The translations under genes were made by a program, and so were the position numbers. From UBA4575 sp002386945 (GTDB taxonomy: Bacteria; Pseudomonadota; Gammaproteobacteria; UBA4575): a stretch of 64,000 bases of DNA. Below are positions 17,763 to 27,004 of this stretch, in pieces. How positions within the stretch are numbered: the first letter of the stretch is position 1; every line of letters starts with the position of its first letter. The notes under the pieces are model-generated. The model saw only the letters and a program-made list of their open reading frames with translations, searched no databases and was not told the DNA's origin. The DNA lies in NCBI GenBank assembly GCA_943789445.1, contig CALSUC010000001.1, forward strand, positions 496,001-560,000, given 5' to 3'.

Positions 17763-18845
17763 ATGTCTTCTAAGCTTAATTCGTCGTCGCCACAGGAACT
17801 CGTGCAGCATATCCAAGAGTGGGCAAAACAGCTTGGATTTAATCATATTGGCATCGCTGATACCAATCTTGATGAGCATGAGGCCTATTTGTTGCGTTGG
17901 TTGGATAAGGGGCACCATGGTGATATGGAGTATATGGCCAAGCATGGCCGGATGCGTTCAAAACCAGATGAGTTACTCCCAGGGACTTTGCGTATTATCA
18001 GTGTGCGCATGGACTATTATCCGCCACGTACACGAGACCCTATTGCCGTTTTAGAAGATAGTGATCTGGCCTATATCTCACGTTATACCTTAGGCCGTGA
18101 CTACCACAAGGTGTTACGCAAACGTCTGCAAAAGCTAGCCGATAAGATTCAGGATGAGGTGGGTGAATTTGGTTACCGTGCCTTTGTTGATAGCGCGCCG
18201 GTATTAGAAAAGCCATTGGCTGAAAAGGCAGGCCTAGGATGGGTCGGGAAACATACAAATCTGATCTCACATGATGCCGGATCTTGGTTTTTTCTTGGTG
18301 AATTGTTTACCGATCTGCCGTTACCGCTGAGCTCAAAAGTAGAAAATGCCTGTGGTAGCTGTCAGGCCTGTATTGATATCTGTCCCACACAGGCCATTAT
18401 TGCGCCCTATGAGCTGGATGCACGGCGTTGTATTTCTTATTTAACAATCGAGAATAAAGGCAGCATTGCGGAAGAGTTTAGGCAGGCGATCGGTAATCGC
18501 ATTTACGGCTGTGATGACTGTCAATTAGCCTGTCCCTGGAATAGCTTTGCGCAAACCTCAGAATTAGCCGACTTTGCCGCACGTCAGCAGTTGGATTCAT
18601 CCCGCTTAGTCGATCTATTTGCCTGGAGTGAAGCCGATTTTCTAAAAAATACAGAAGGGTCTGCCATGCGTCGCATTGGGCATGAACAATGGCTGAGAAA
18701 TATCGCGGTAGCACTGGGTAATGCGACCAGTAGTGAAGAGGTCATGCAGGCCTTGCAAGCGCGTTTAGACTATCCAAGTGCGATGGTGCAGGAACATATC
18801 AGTTGGGCAATGGCTCAACATCAAGCAACCAATGTGCAGTGCTAG
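17763..18845 (+). CDS. queG: Epoxyqueuosine reductase QueG
   Basis: Cobalamin- and Fe-S-dependent reductase for the last step of queuosine synthesis in tRNA. About 360 residues. It shows the catalytic region RYTLGRDYHKVLRKRL, VDSAPVLEKPLAEKAGLGW and two ferredoxin-like clusters, CGSCQACIDICPTQAI and CDDCQLACPWN. ATG 17763 gives the normal N-terminus; upstream codons in frame begin at TTG 17724. It is divergent from tsaE, whereas in E. coli it lies on the same strand with nnr between them; no nnr is present here. Confidence 0.95.
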   Translation: MSSKLNSSSPQELVQHIQEWAKQLGFNHIGIADTNLDEHEAYLLRWLDKGHHGDMEYMAKHGRMRSKPDELLPGTLRIISVRMDYYPPRTRDPIAVLEDSDLAYISRYTLGRDYHKVLRKRLQKLADKIQDEVGEFGYRAFVDSAPVLEKPLAEKAGLGWVGKHTNLISHDAGSWFFLGELFTDLPLPLSSKVENACGSCQACIDICPTQAIIAPYELDARRCISYLTIENKGSIAEEFRQAIGNRIYGCDDCQLACPWNSFAQTSELADFAARQQLDSSRLVDLFAWSEADFLKNTEGSAMRRIGHEQWLRNIAVALGNATSSEEVMQALQARLDYPSAMVQEHISWAMAQHQATNVQC

Positions 18846-19432
18846 GTCTTTTGCCAGCTTAAAATATGATTGTTCGCTGGCAGTGCCCAGCAGGCTGCCG
18901 CAATTAATCCGTGTTTGAGAGCGAGCTGATCGAGTTTATTTTTATCACGCAGCCCTGAATGCGGGTCTTGCTGGCGTAGAAATTGATCAAAGGCCTGATT
19001 ACTTTGGCTGCTGAACTGGTCATCAAAACTAAATGGGCCATAGAGATAAAAACAAGCGCCGTGGTCGAGTGCTGTGCCTAAACCTCTAAACAGGTCTTCA
19101 ATCTCTGGCCAATGCATGATGTGCGCAATATTGGCGGCATAGGCGGCATCATAAATCTGCTTAGGCCAGTCTTGGCTGACATCTAAAACAAAAGCAGGCG
19201 GCGTATTATTGAGGCCGGCTGAGTCCAACCAGAGCTGAATGCCTGCTATATGGTCGCGTTGATCGCTGCAATGCCAGCTTAGATGAGGCAACAGCTTGCT
19301 GAAATGTACGGCATGTTGGCCAGTACCACTGCCGATCTCAATGACATGATTAGCGTTGGCTAATTCAGCTGATAAGACTGTAGCGATGGCTTCTTTGTTT
19401 TCATCGGCAGCAGCGGCGAATGGTTTTTTCAT
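18842..19432 (-). CDS. DUF938 family protein, SAM methyltransferase-like
   Basis: 196 residues. A Rossmann-fold SAM-binding motif is visible (HVIEIGSGTGQHAVHFSKLLPHL), followed by YAANIAHIMHWPEIEDLF and FYLYGPFSFDDQF, all characteristic of the DUF938 family whose substrate is not established. It overlaps the queG 3' end by 4 bp in convergent orientation and follows pgi by 23 nt on the same strand. Confidence 0.85.
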   Translation of the reverse strand: MKKPFAAAADENKEAIATVLSAELANANHVIEIGSGTGQHAVHFSKLLPHLSWHCSDQRDHIAGIQLWLDSAGLNNTPPAFVLDVSQDWPKQIYDAAYAANIAHIMHWPEIEDLFRGLGTALDHGACFYLYGPFSFDDQFSSQSNQAFDQFLRQQDPHSGLRDKNKLDQLALKHGLIAAACWALPANNHILSWQKT

Positions 19433-19455
19433 GGTAACTGGATGAGCACTAAGTG

Positions 19456-21057
19456 TTAATCACTGCGCTTCATTAGATAGGTGAGTAGAGCTGCAGTAGA
19501 GCCATCAAACTCATTACTTATCGATTCGATTTGTAGGCTGTGTAATATCTTATCGCCTAATGTTTTGCCGAGTTCCACACCCATTTGATCAAAGGAATTG
19601 ATGTTCCAGATAACACCTTGAACGAAGACTTTATGTTCATATAGAGCCAATAAACTACCGAGGCTGAAGGGTGTGAGTCGATCGAACAGTAAGGTGTTGC
19701 TTGGGCGGTTGCCGCTAAAACTCATAGCCGGTGCAAGCATATCAATGCGCTCGGCGTTTTGTGCTCGTAGCATGGCAGTGCTTTCTTCTAAGGTGCGGCC
19801 GGTCATCATGGCCTGCGACTGAGCTAGCATGTTAGACAGCAGAATATGGTGATGCTCTTGGCTATAGGTGGTTTGGCGAAAGCCAATAAAGTCACAAGGA
19901 ACAGTGGTGGTGCCTTGATGTAGTAATTGGTGGAAAGCATGTTGCCCATTAGTGCCGGCCTCACCAAAAAGAATAGGGGCAGTTTGATGTGTGCATGGCT
20001 GACCCTGACGATCTATGCCCTTACCATTACTTTCCATATCAAGTTGTTGCAGGTAACGCGGTAGACTGCGTAAACGATTGTCATAAGGTAGAACAGCATA
20101 GGCTGGGAGATTTAAGAAATTTCGATTCCAAATACCGATTAGCGCCATTAATACGGGTACATTTTTGTTGAAATCTCGATTCTTGAAATGCTCATCCATG
20201 GCATAGGCACCGGCCAATAATTGACGAAAATGATCCATACCTAGAAGTAGGGCTAAGGGTAGGCCAACAGTACTCCAGAGCGAATAACGGCCTCCTACCC
20301 AATCCCACATGCTGAGAATGTTGTTAGCAGTTATACCTGCCTTAAGCGCAAGTTCAGTATTTGCTGTAATGCCTACAAATTGTTTCTGTATGGCTGAGTG
20401 ATCGCCGGTTTTTTCTAGTAACCAGCGCATACAGCTATGCATATTCGTGCTGGTTTCTTGTGTGGTAAAACTTTTTGAGATGACAATGAAGAGTGTTTCT
20501 GTTGGCTCAATCAAGTCTAAGACTTCATGCATCTCATGTGCATCAACATTACTAATGTAGTGCAGGCGAACATCTTTTTGTGCGTAGGTCTGTAAGGCTT
20601 CACAGGCAAGCTTAGGGCCAAGGTAGGAGCCGCCGATACCAATAACAACAACTTCCCTCAGTGGTTTATCACTGCTACCCAACCATTTTTTTTGACTGAA
20701 ACGCTCAACCATTTGTTGCATGCGTTTTAGTTCATGTGTAACTAATGCTTGCTTGGGGTTTGGTTTATTGTCACGTAATGCTGTGTGTAAGACTTCGCGT
20801 TGTTCAGTGTGATTGATGTGATCGCCACTGAAGAGGCGTTCGCGCCAGTGCTCTAATTTTTTTTCAGAGGCGAGGGCGAATAACTTATCGAGGGTGACTT
20901 GATTGAGACGATTCTTGGAGTAGTCCAAGAGGCCGCCTTCAAATTCCACATGGAACTGTTGGAACCGATCTGTTTGGCTAGCGAAAAGATCGCGTAGCTG
21001 ATGATTCTGAATATCCCCTAGGTGTGTATTAAGGGCTTTCCACGCGACTGTGGTCAT
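19456..21057 (-). CDS. pgi: Glucose-6-phosphate isomerase
   Basis: Interconverts glucose-6-phosphate and fructose-6-phosphate. About 533 residues with both family signatures: DWVGGRYSLWSTVGLPLAL and GKTLGDKIL near the C-terminus; VVIGIGGSYLGPKLACEAL and SKSFTTQETSTNMHS form the phosphate-binding part. ATG 21057 is the start with normal N-terminal homology (MTTVAWKALNTHLGDI). It lies only about 27 nt after an intrinsic terminator, so its promoter must overlap that hairpin or transcription comes by read-through. Confidence 0.97.
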   Translation of the reverse strand: MTTVAWKALNTHLGDIQNHQLRDLFASQTDRFQQFHVEFEGGLLDYSKNRLNQVTLDKLFALASEKKLEHWRERLFSGDHINHTEQREVLHTALRDNKPNPKQALVTHELKRMQQMVERFSQKKWLGSSDKPLREVVVIGIGGSYLGPKLACEALQTYAQKDVRLHYISNVDAHEMHEVLDLIEPTETLFIVISKSFTTQETSTNMHSCMRWLLEKTGDHSAIQKQFVGITANTELALKAGITANNILSMWDWVGGRYSLWSTVGLPLALLLGMDHFRQLLAGAYAMDEHFKNRDFNKNVPVLMALIGIWNRNFLNLPAYAVLPYDNRLRSLPRYLQQLDMESNGKGIDRQGQPCTHQTAPILFGEAGTNGQHAFHQLLHQGTTTVPCDFIGFRQTTYSQEHHHILLSNMLAQSQAMMTGRTLEESTAMLRAQNAERIDMLAPAMSFSGNRPSNTLLFDRLTPFSLGSLLALYEHKVFVQGVIWNINSFDQMGVELGKTLGDKILHSLQIESISNEFDGSTAALLTYLMKRSD

Positions 21058-21083
21058 AGGGTTTGAGTGTAAAGTTAGAAACA

Positions 21084-21110
21084 AAAAAACGGGCCTGGAG
21101 CCCGTTTTTT
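21084..21110. terminator. Bidirectional intrinsic terminator between a small ORF and pgi
   Basis: A-tract, ACGGGC, loop CTGGA, GCCCGT, T-tract: a GC-rich 6-bp stem with six or more T on either strand. On the minus strand it ends the transcript coming from panB-panC and the small ORF at 21124. Confidence 0.85.
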
Positions 21111-21123
21111 ATTGAACTAAACC

Positions 21124-21228
21124 CTATCGGTAGATAGTGCCGTTCTTAAGGTGTTTGAATATGTTTAACTGGGCCGCCAAGTTAATCACTACGGCTAGGA
21201 CAACACATCCGATTACAAGCCATGCCAT
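21124..21228 (-). CDS. Small single-helix membrane protein (34 aa), unknown
   Basis: ATG 21228, preceded by GGAG seven bases upstream, opens a 34-codon frame: MAWLVIGCVVLAVVINLAAQ, then LNIFKHLKNGTIYR and TAG. The first 20 residues form a transmembrane helix followed by a short basic tail. An intrinsic terminator begins 14 nt after the stop, and a promoter-like TTGCAG ... TATACT pair lies in 21260-21290 (minus), with a short 15-bp spacing. It occupies the place where panD lies in Pseudomonas between panC and pgi, but is unrelated to PanD. No family recognised; I judge it coding from its ribosome binding site, helix and terminator. Confidence 0.6.
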   Translation of the reverse strand: MAWLVIGCVVLAVVINLAAQLNIFKHLKNGTIYR

Positions 21229-21321
21229 ATCTATACTCCATAATATATTCTTGATAACGGCCGTTAGTATACACCAGAAAATGGTTCTGCAACCCTTTCA
21301 GATGGTCAGTTTGGCTAAATA

Positions 21322-22188
21322 TTAAGATTGGGCTGGTAGTTCAAACAGGATGTTATCGATTAATCGCACCTTGCCTAGTTGCACGGCGGCTAGCACGATG
21401 GCTTGGGTGGTTTCACTTCGAATGGCTTGTAAGTCAGCCGCATCTCTGAGATCGAGGTACTCGACCTTGAGTGAGGCTTGGTTTAATCGCGTTATAGACT
21501 GGTCAAGCAGAGTTGGCAGATTATCTGTTAGTCGTTGTTGCTCAGCCTGCTGAGCAACAACCTTCAGCGTAGCGTAGAGCATACAAGCAAGGCGACGTTC
21601 TTCAGTAGATAAATGTGCATTACGTGAGCTCAAGGCTAAGCCATCTTCTGTCCGTACGGTATCCAGCGCCTGTATCTGGATATTGAAGTTCAGCTCGGAG
21701 CTTAGGCGTTGAATAATCAGGAGCTGCTGATAGTCCTTGCGGCCAAACACGGCGATATCGGGCTCTATTAGATTAAACAGTTTGCTCACAACCGTAGCGA
21801 CGCCATCAAAGTGTCCGGGTCTGTGTGCGCCACAAAATTCATCACCTAATAGCGGGATATGGATCTTGGGGGCAAGCTCCAAGCCTAATGGGTATAACAA
21901 ATCCACGGTGGGTTTGAATATAGCGCCAACTCCGAGTGATGAGAGTTGCTGTAAATCCGAGGCAATACTACTGGGATAGCGTTTCAAGTCGTCGGCATTA
22001 TCAAACTGTAATGGATTGACGAAGATACTCACTATGACATGGTCAGCCTGTGTCTTGGCATGCTCAACCAGGGCCAAATGTCCGTCATGTAGATGTCCCA
22101 TGGTCGGGACTAACGCAATACTTTTCTGGTTACGACGCCATTGTCGAATTTGGGCGCGTAAGGGACGCGTTTGTTCAATAATATTCAT
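21322..22188 (-). CDS. panC: Pantothenate synthetase (pantoate-beta-alanine ligase)
   Basis: Condenses pantoate with beta-alanine using ATP, the last step of pantothenate synthesis. 288 residues with the HIGH-like motif PTMGHLHDGHLALV, VSIFVNPLQF, VFGRKDYQQL and the KMSKS-like LSSRNAHL. Follows panB by 15 nt on the same strand. Its co-substrate enzyme gene panD is not in the window. Confidence 0.97.
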   Translation of the reverse strand: MNIIEQTRPLRAQIRQWRRNQKSIALVPTMGHLHDGHLALVEHAKTQADHVIVSIFVNPLQFDNADDLKRYPSSIASDLQQLSSLGVGAIFKPTVDLLYPLGLELAPKIHIPLLGDEFCGAHRPGHFDGVATVVSKLFNLIEPDIAVFGRKDYQQLLIIQRLSSELNFNIQIQALDTVRTEDGLALSSRNAHLSTEERRLACMLYATLKVVAQQAEQQRLTDNLPTLLDQSITRLNQASLKVEYLDLRDAADLQAIRSETTQAIVLAAVQLGKVRLIDNILFELPAQS

Positions 22189-22203
22189 ACTAGGGTCTTT
22201 GCT

Positions 22204-22995
22204 TTAGCTGGGGAAGTCGCCAGATTTCACTTCAGCGACATAGTCTTGCACCGCTGTTTGAATGCCGCCTTTTGTTAAATAGTTTTTTGCAAAGCTGGGT
22301 GTTTTCCCAGGTGTAATACCAAGGATATCCTGTAGTACTAGAATTTGGCCATCACAATCCTTGCCTGCGCCGATACCGATTACTGGGATCGAGACTGTTT
22401 GCTGAATCTTGGCGGCCAATGTATGCGTAATGCATTCAACGAGGAGTAAGTCGGCACCTGCTTTTTCTAAACTGATGGCATCTTGTAGGATTTGCTCGGC
22501 CGATTCACTATCTTGGCCCTGACGTTGATAGCCACCTAACTTATGGATGTATTGTGGGCGCAGACCAAGGTGGGCGCAGACCGGGATGCCACAGGCACTC
22601 ATCTCTGCTACGATTTCACTTTGACGTTCAGTTGCTTCCAATTTCACCATCTGTGCGCCGCCTTCTTGCATTAGGCGGGTGGCATTAAATAGGGCTTGAT
22701 CGATATTGCTGTAACTCATAAAGGGCATATCAACCAGTACCAACGCACGTTTGCTTATCGAACTCACGCAAGCGCTGTGATAAATCATGTCTTCCATGCT
22801 GACTGAGACCGTTGAATCATGGCCTTGGATGACCATACCTAGGGAATCACCAACAAGGATGATATCGACACCCGCCTGATCAAGTACCTGCGCAAAGCTG
22901 GCATCATAGGCTGTCAAACAGGCAATTTTCTCACCACGTTTACTCATTGCGCATAATTCACTTACGCCGAGACCGTATTCTGCTTGCAGACTCAT
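22204..22995 (-). CDS. panB: Ketopantoate hydroxymethyltransferase
   Basis: Transfers a hydroxymethyl group from methylene-tetrahydrofolate to 2-oxoisovalerate. 263 residues with ITPGKTPSF, TAYDASFAQ, ILVGDSLGMVIQGHDSTVSV (metal-binding Asp/Gly loop), VKLEA, HLGLRPQ and VIGIGAG. It lies in a minus-strand run pcnB-folK-kinase-panB-panC. Confidence 0.97.
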   Translation of the reverse strand: MSLQAEYGLGVSELCAMSKRGEKIACLTAYDASFAQVLDQAGVDIILVGDSLGMVIQGHDSTVSVSMEDMIYHSACVSSISKRALVLVDMPFMSYSNIDQALFNATRLMQEGGAQMVKLEATERQSEIVAEMSACGIPVCAHLGLRPQYIHKLGGYQRQGQDSESAEQILQDAISLEKAGADLLLVECITHTLAAKIQQTVSIPVIGIGAGKDCDGQILVLQDILGITPGKTPSFAKNYLTKGGIQTAVQDYVAEVKSGDFPS

Positions 22996-23000
22996 GCTTA

Positions 23001-23651
23001 TTAGCTCGCGAAGGGTAGCGGATTAAAGTAATGCCGGCCGCTAGTAGTATTTAGGATTTGTGTCTTGAGTTGCTCATAGTCACCTTCATTGTTAATAAAA
23101 TCAATGTCAGCAGCATTGACGACTAAGAGAGGGGCTGCCGAATAGTGGTGAAAAAAGTTGGCATAAGCCTCATTTAGGCGTTCTAGATAAGTAGGTTCGA
23201 TATGGCGCTCTATGTGACGTCCACGTTTTTTGATGCGCTCCATTAGGATATTCACCGGTGCTTGTAGATAGACCACTAGATCGGGGGTTGGTGCATCGAT
23301 AATCAGGTGTTCAAACACTTGCTGGTAAAGATCATATTCAATTGGTGAGAGCGTAACTTGAGCGAATAGCTGGTCTTTCTCCAATAGATAGTCAGCTACC
23401 TTAGTATGATTGAAGATGCTGCTCTGGCGTAAGCCCTGCATTTGCTTGGTGCGTTGTATCAAGAAGAACAGCTGCGCCGATAGCGCCGCTTCACTGGGAC
23501 GTTGATAGAACTGGTCAAGGAATGGGTTTTCTTCTATTTCTTCGCGTACTAATTCTGCTTCAAAGTCGAGTGCGATACGTGAGGCCAGACTTGATTTCCC
23601 GACACCTATCGGTCCCTCTATAACAACGAAATCTGGCAGTGTTGAACCCAT
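23001..23651 (-). CDS. Deoxynucleoside kinase (deoxyadenosine/deoxyguanosine kinase-like)
   Basis: About 216 residues. P-loop IEGPIGVGKSSLASRIA, the substrate-site residues EEIEENPFLDQFYQRPSEAALSAQLFFL, a DxxxF-type DQLFAQVTLSPIEYDLY region and the lid YLQAPVNILMERIKKRGRHIE identify the dNK/dGK superfamily used in deoxynucleotide salvage. ATG 23651 gives the normal N-terminus (MGSTLPDFVVIEGP); the upstream ATG at 23705 overlaps folK. Its insertion between folK and panB is unlike Pseudomonas, where those two are adjacent. Confidence 0.9.
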   Translation of the reverse strand: MGSTLPDFVVIEGPIGVGKSSLASRIALDFEAELVREEIEENPFLDQFYQRPSEAALSAQLFFLIQRTKQMQGLRQSSIFNHTKVADYLLEKDQLFAQVTLSPIEYDLYQQVFEHLIIDAPTPDLVVYLQAPVNILMERIKKRGRHIERHIEPTYLERLNEAYANFFHHYSAAPLLVVNAADIDFINNEGDYEQLKTQILNTTSGRHYFNPLPFAS

Positions 23652-23668
23652 AATATTTTTCTTTTCGG

Positions 23669-24169
23669 CTATTCTTCTAGTAACGCCAATCCATTGGCAT
23701 AGCATTTTTGAGATAGGCGATCGACTCTACCTACACCAGCGATGATGAGGTTTTTATCTATTTCTTGCAATGGGTAGAGTACGAATTCGCGCAGACGTAC
23801 ACCTGGATGGGGGACATTTAGGCGCGTGCTATTAATTTTCTTGTTGCCGAAGCTGAGGATATCTAAATCTAATGTGCGTGGCCCCCAATGTTCACCTAAA
23901 CGTTCGCGACCATGCTGGTTTTCAATCGACTGCAGATGGTTAAGCAGTTCTTCAGCCTCTAAATGTGTCTTGATGCTGGCGACGGCATTGACGTAAACCG
24001 GTTGGTCAGGTGGGCCCATCGGTCGACTCAGATAAAGTCCAGAATGCTGCTGTAAATCACTTTCAGGGAGTAAGGCTAATTCACGTAATGCAATGGCAAT
24101 CTGGGTGATAGGATTTTGTAAATTACTACCTAATCCAATGTAAGCAAGTGTCCGGTAATTCTTTTTCAT
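23669..24169 (-). CDS. folK: 2-amino-4-hydroxy-6-hydroxymethyldihydropteridine pyrophosphokinase
   Basis: Pyrophosphorylates the pterin precursor of folate. 166 residues with AYIGLGSNLQNP, GPPDQPVYVNAVASIKT and the signature GPRTLDLDILSFG followed by LNVPHPGVRLREFVLYPL. Located directly after pcnB, as in E. coli and Pseudomonas. Confidence 0.97.
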   Translation of the reverse strand: MKKNYRTLAYIGLGSNLQNPITQIAIALRELALLPESDLQQHSGLYLSRPMGPPDQPVYVNAVASIKTHLEAEELLNHLQSIENQHGRERLGEHWGPRTLDLDILSFGNKKINSTRLNVPHPGVRLREFVLYPLQEIDKNLIIAGVGRVDRLSQKCYANGLALLEE

Positions 24170-24189
24170 ATTGATTTTAACGAGTCGAT

Positions 24190-25512
24190 CTATTCAGATT
24201 TGATGTTTTTCTGATTACTTTTAGATGCCTTGGATTTTGACTTAGGCTCTCGTCTAGGCTCTGGACGTTGTTCAATCATTAATTGCTTTTCCGCAGCGTC
24301 ACATTTCTGGATATCAGTCCACCAGTCCGCTTCAGCTTGAGTGACTTCACCAAGCAGTGAGCGTAGGCACATGAAATCATAAGCGGCACGAAAGCGAGGA
24401 TGAGCGATAAAGTCAGGGATCTGACGACCACGGATGCGATCAAAGCGACTCTGGAATTTCCATATCTCACAAATGGTGATAGCAAATCGTTTTGGAATGG
24501 TCGTATGGCTGGCTTGACGAAAAATCGTATTTCGTCCTGCATCCCAGAGACTTTCTGGGCTGATCTTGCCATTGTGAGTACGTTGGGTCACGGCATGTTG
24601 GAATGGACGCCACAGTAAGACAGCAAAGATGAAGGCTGGGTTGACGCTTTTACCGATATTGATGCGTGAATCCGTACTGCCTAAGGCGCCGACAATAAAA
24701 TCTTGTAACTGCGGGTCATGGCTCAACTCTTTGTCTGTCATCGGGAACAGTTGTTGAAACAGGCCATAGTGTTTTAACTCATGAAAACAATTTACGGCGT
24801 GGCCACTATGAAAGAGTTTGATGGTCTCATCGAATAGTCGAGCAGAAGAAATATCATTCAGTAAATGTGTGCACTCAGCGATAGGCGCTGCAGTGTCTTC
24901 TTCAATCTCTAACCCTAGTTTTGCGCGGAAACGCATGGCGCGTAGCATGCGTACCGGATCTTCTCGGTAACGCGTGGCTGGATCTCCAATCATACGCAAG
25001 TAGCGGTTCTTTACCGCATCCATACCTGAGCAGAAATCTAACACTGCGGACTCAGCTAAGTCGTAGTAGAGCGCATTGATCGAGAAATCACGCCTTAAAG
25101 CGTCTTCATCGATAGTGCCAAACGTATTATCACGTGTGATTTGGCCATTATTGAATTGGGTATTTGGGCTGCTGCCATTGCCTGAGACCTGCGCACGAAA
25201 GGTCGAGACCTCAAGAAATTCACGACCATAATAGACATGAACAATTTGGAAGCGGCGGCCAATGATGCGACTGCGATCAAATAGGCTGCGTACTTCTTCC
25301 GGTGTTGCATTGGTTGCAATATCAAAATCTTTTGGCGTGATATTGAGTAAGAGGTCACGCACACAGCCGCCGACTAGATAGGCTTGATATCCTTTATCAG
25401 TCAGGGTGTTGACGACACGCTTTGCGTGCTTACAGATCTTCTGTTCGTCGATGTTGTGCTCTTGCGCGAGGGTTTTTTTGGGCAAGGTTGATTGCTGTAT
25501 GTTTGTATTCAC
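24190..25512 (-). CDS. pcnB: Poly(A) polymerase I
   Basis: Adds 3' poly(A) tails that mark RNA for decay. About 440 residues: nucleotidyltransferase head (YLVGGCVRDLLLNITPKDFDIATNATPEEV, RDFSINALYYD), RNA-binding neck and a Lys/Arg/Ser-rich tail ending SKSKASKSNQKNIKSE. The start is uncertain: the frame is open to GTG 25548, GTG 25512 is nearer the homology, and a TATAAT at 25519-25524 (minus) would place transcription start near 25512. E. coli pcnB is known to use an unusual AUU start, so weak initiation here would not be surprising. Confidence 0.9.
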   Translation of the reverse strand: MNTNIQQSTLPKKTLAQEHNIDEQKICKHAKRVVNTLTDKGYQAYLVGGCVRDLLLNITPKDFDIATNATPEEVRSLFDRSRIIGRRFQIVHVYYGREFLEVSTFRAQVSGNGSSPNTQFNNGQITRDNTFGTIDEDALRRDFSINALYYDLAESAVLDFCSGMDAVKNRYLRMIGDPATRYREDPVRMLRAMRFRAKLGLEIEEDTAAPIAECTHLLNDISSARLFDETIKLFHSGHAVNCFHELKHYGLFQQLFPMTDKELSHDPQLQDFIVGALGSTDSRINIGKSVNPAFIFAVLLWRPFQHAVTQRTHNGKISPESLWDAGRNTIFRQASHTTIPKRFAITICEIWKFQSRFDRIRGRQIPDFIAHPRFRAAYDFMCLRSLLGEVTQAEADWWTDIQKCDAAEKQLMIEQRPEPRREPKSKSKASKSNQKNIKSE

Positions 25513-25631
25513 CTCGACATTATAGGTGACTGTAGCTGTGAATAGCACTAAAGCTGTTCAGAGTTGGTGAAAATATCAGTAGGAAAAGGGTCTACTGCTG
25601 CATATATAGAATTAAAGCTTAAAAGAAGGGT

Positions 25632-25666
25632 AAAAAAAAACGGCCCCAGAGTCTCCTCGGGGCCGC
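25632..25666 (-). terminator. Intrinsic terminator after amtB
   Basis: On the minus strand CGGCCCC, an 11-nt loop, GGGGCCG, then nine T (A-run at 25632-25640 on the plus strand). A 7-bp all-GC stem 28 nt after the amtB stop closes the glnK-amtB operon. Confidence 0.9.
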
Positions 25667-25693
25667 TTTTATAGTGAATGAAGTAACTCAGGC

Positions 25694-26986
25694 TTACAGG
25701 TTATAGCCCTTCTCCTCATGTTCACTGATATCAAGGCCATTAGTTTCAGACTCTTGATCAATACGTAAGCCGCAAATTAAATCGGCTGCCTTGAGACAAA
25801 TGAAGCTGGCAACAGCAGTCCATATAATGACTACACCCACTGCTTTGATCTGAATCATGACTTGATCAGAAATACTGACTCCTTCGGCTAGGCCGACTCC
25901 TCCAAATTGACTGGCTACAAACACACCGGTCAGGATGGTGCCAATGATGCCGCCAACCCCGTGGACTGGGAATACATCTAGGGAATCGTCAATCTTCAAG
26001 GTGCGCTTGATAAAGTTGGTAGCGCCAAAGCAGATAATACCGGCACTGATACCAATAATGATCGCGCCCATAGGGCCAACAAAGCCTGAAGCAGGTGTGA
26101 TACTACCTAAGCCTGCGACCATGCCAGTGACGATGCCTAATACGCTAGGTTTGCCGTATTTGATCCACTCTAAGAACATCCAAGTGAGTGAGGCTAGAGC
26201 AGCACTGATGTGTGTTACTAGGATGGCCATGCCGGCATCACCGTTAGCAGCGAGTGCGCTACCACCGTTGAAGCCAAACCAACCAACCCAGAGCATGCCT
26301 GCACCGGTAACCGTCATGGTTAGGTTATGTGGAGGTAAAGGTGTGGTTGGGAAACCATGGCGGTTACCAACCATGATGGCAGCAACTAGTGCGCCTACAC
26401 CTGCGGTGATATGTACGACTAGCCCGCCAGCGAAGTCCATTGCACCCATATCGCTTAACCAACCACCACCCCAGACCCAATGACAGACTGGGAAGTAGAC
26501 TAAGAACATCCAGAAGACAGTAAACCAAAGCATCGCTGAAAAACGCATGCGTTCAGCAAATGCACCGACGATCAGTGCTGGTGTAATGATTGCGAAGGTC
26601 ATCTGAAACATGATAAAAACAGTTTCAGGGATGTTGCCAGATAAGCTGTCACGGGTGACGTTGGCTAACATGGCGTTACTATTGCCACCGAGCCAAGCAT
26701 TCATGCTGCCGCCGTCACTAAAGCTTAGGCTGTAACCTAGGATGAGCCATAAAATAGAGGCAACACAGGTAATAGCAAAACACTGCATTAGGACAGAAAG
26801 CACGTTTTTACTGCGTACTAGGCCGGCATAAAATAGAGCTAGCCCCGGAATAGTCATAAATAAGACTAAGGCAGTTGAAGTGAGTATCCAAGAGGTGTCA
26901 GCGCCATTAAGCTCATCGGCTATCGCTAGGCCAGGGAGCATAATGCTGGCGAAAGCTAGGGATAAGAAGATAGTAATCTTTTTCAC
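25694..26986 (-). CDS. amtB: Ammonium transporter
   Basis: Imports ammonium across the inner membrane when nitrogen is scarce. 430 residues: signal peptide (IFLSLAFASIMLPGLAIA), then about eleven transmembrane helices with DTSWILTSTALVLFMTIPGLALFYAGLVR, the pore region FAGGLVVHITAGVGALV (His 1) and DVFPVHGVGGIIGTI (His 2). It is the second gene of glnK-amtB. Confidence 0.97.
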   Translation of the reverse strand: MKKITIFLSLAFASIMLPGLAIADELNGADTSWILTSTALVLFMTIPGLALFYAGLVRSKNVLSVLMQCFAITCVASILWLILGYSLSFSDGGSMNAWLGGNSNAMLANVTRDSLSGNIPETVFIMFQMTFAIITPALIVGAFAERMRFSAMLWFTVFWMFLVYFPVCHWVWGGGWLSDMGAMDFAGGLVVHITAGVGALVAAIMVGNRHGFPTTPLPPHNLTMTVTGAGMLWVGWFGFNGGSALAANGDAGMAILVTHISAALASLTWMFLEWIKYGKPSVLGIVTGMVAGLGSITPASGFVGPMGAIIIGISAGIICFGATNFIKRTLKIDDSLDVFPVHGVGGIIGTILTGVFVASQFGGVGLAEGVSISDQVMIQIKAVGVVIIWTAVASFICLKAADLICGLRIDQESETNGLDISEHEEKGYNL

Positions 26987-27004
26987 GTTTAGTCCTTTAA
27001 ATTT

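Noticed and set aside
21137..21325. 62-aa plus-strand ORF between pgi and panC
   Set aside because: Antisense to the better supported small membrane ORF; no ribosome binding site or plausible protein features.
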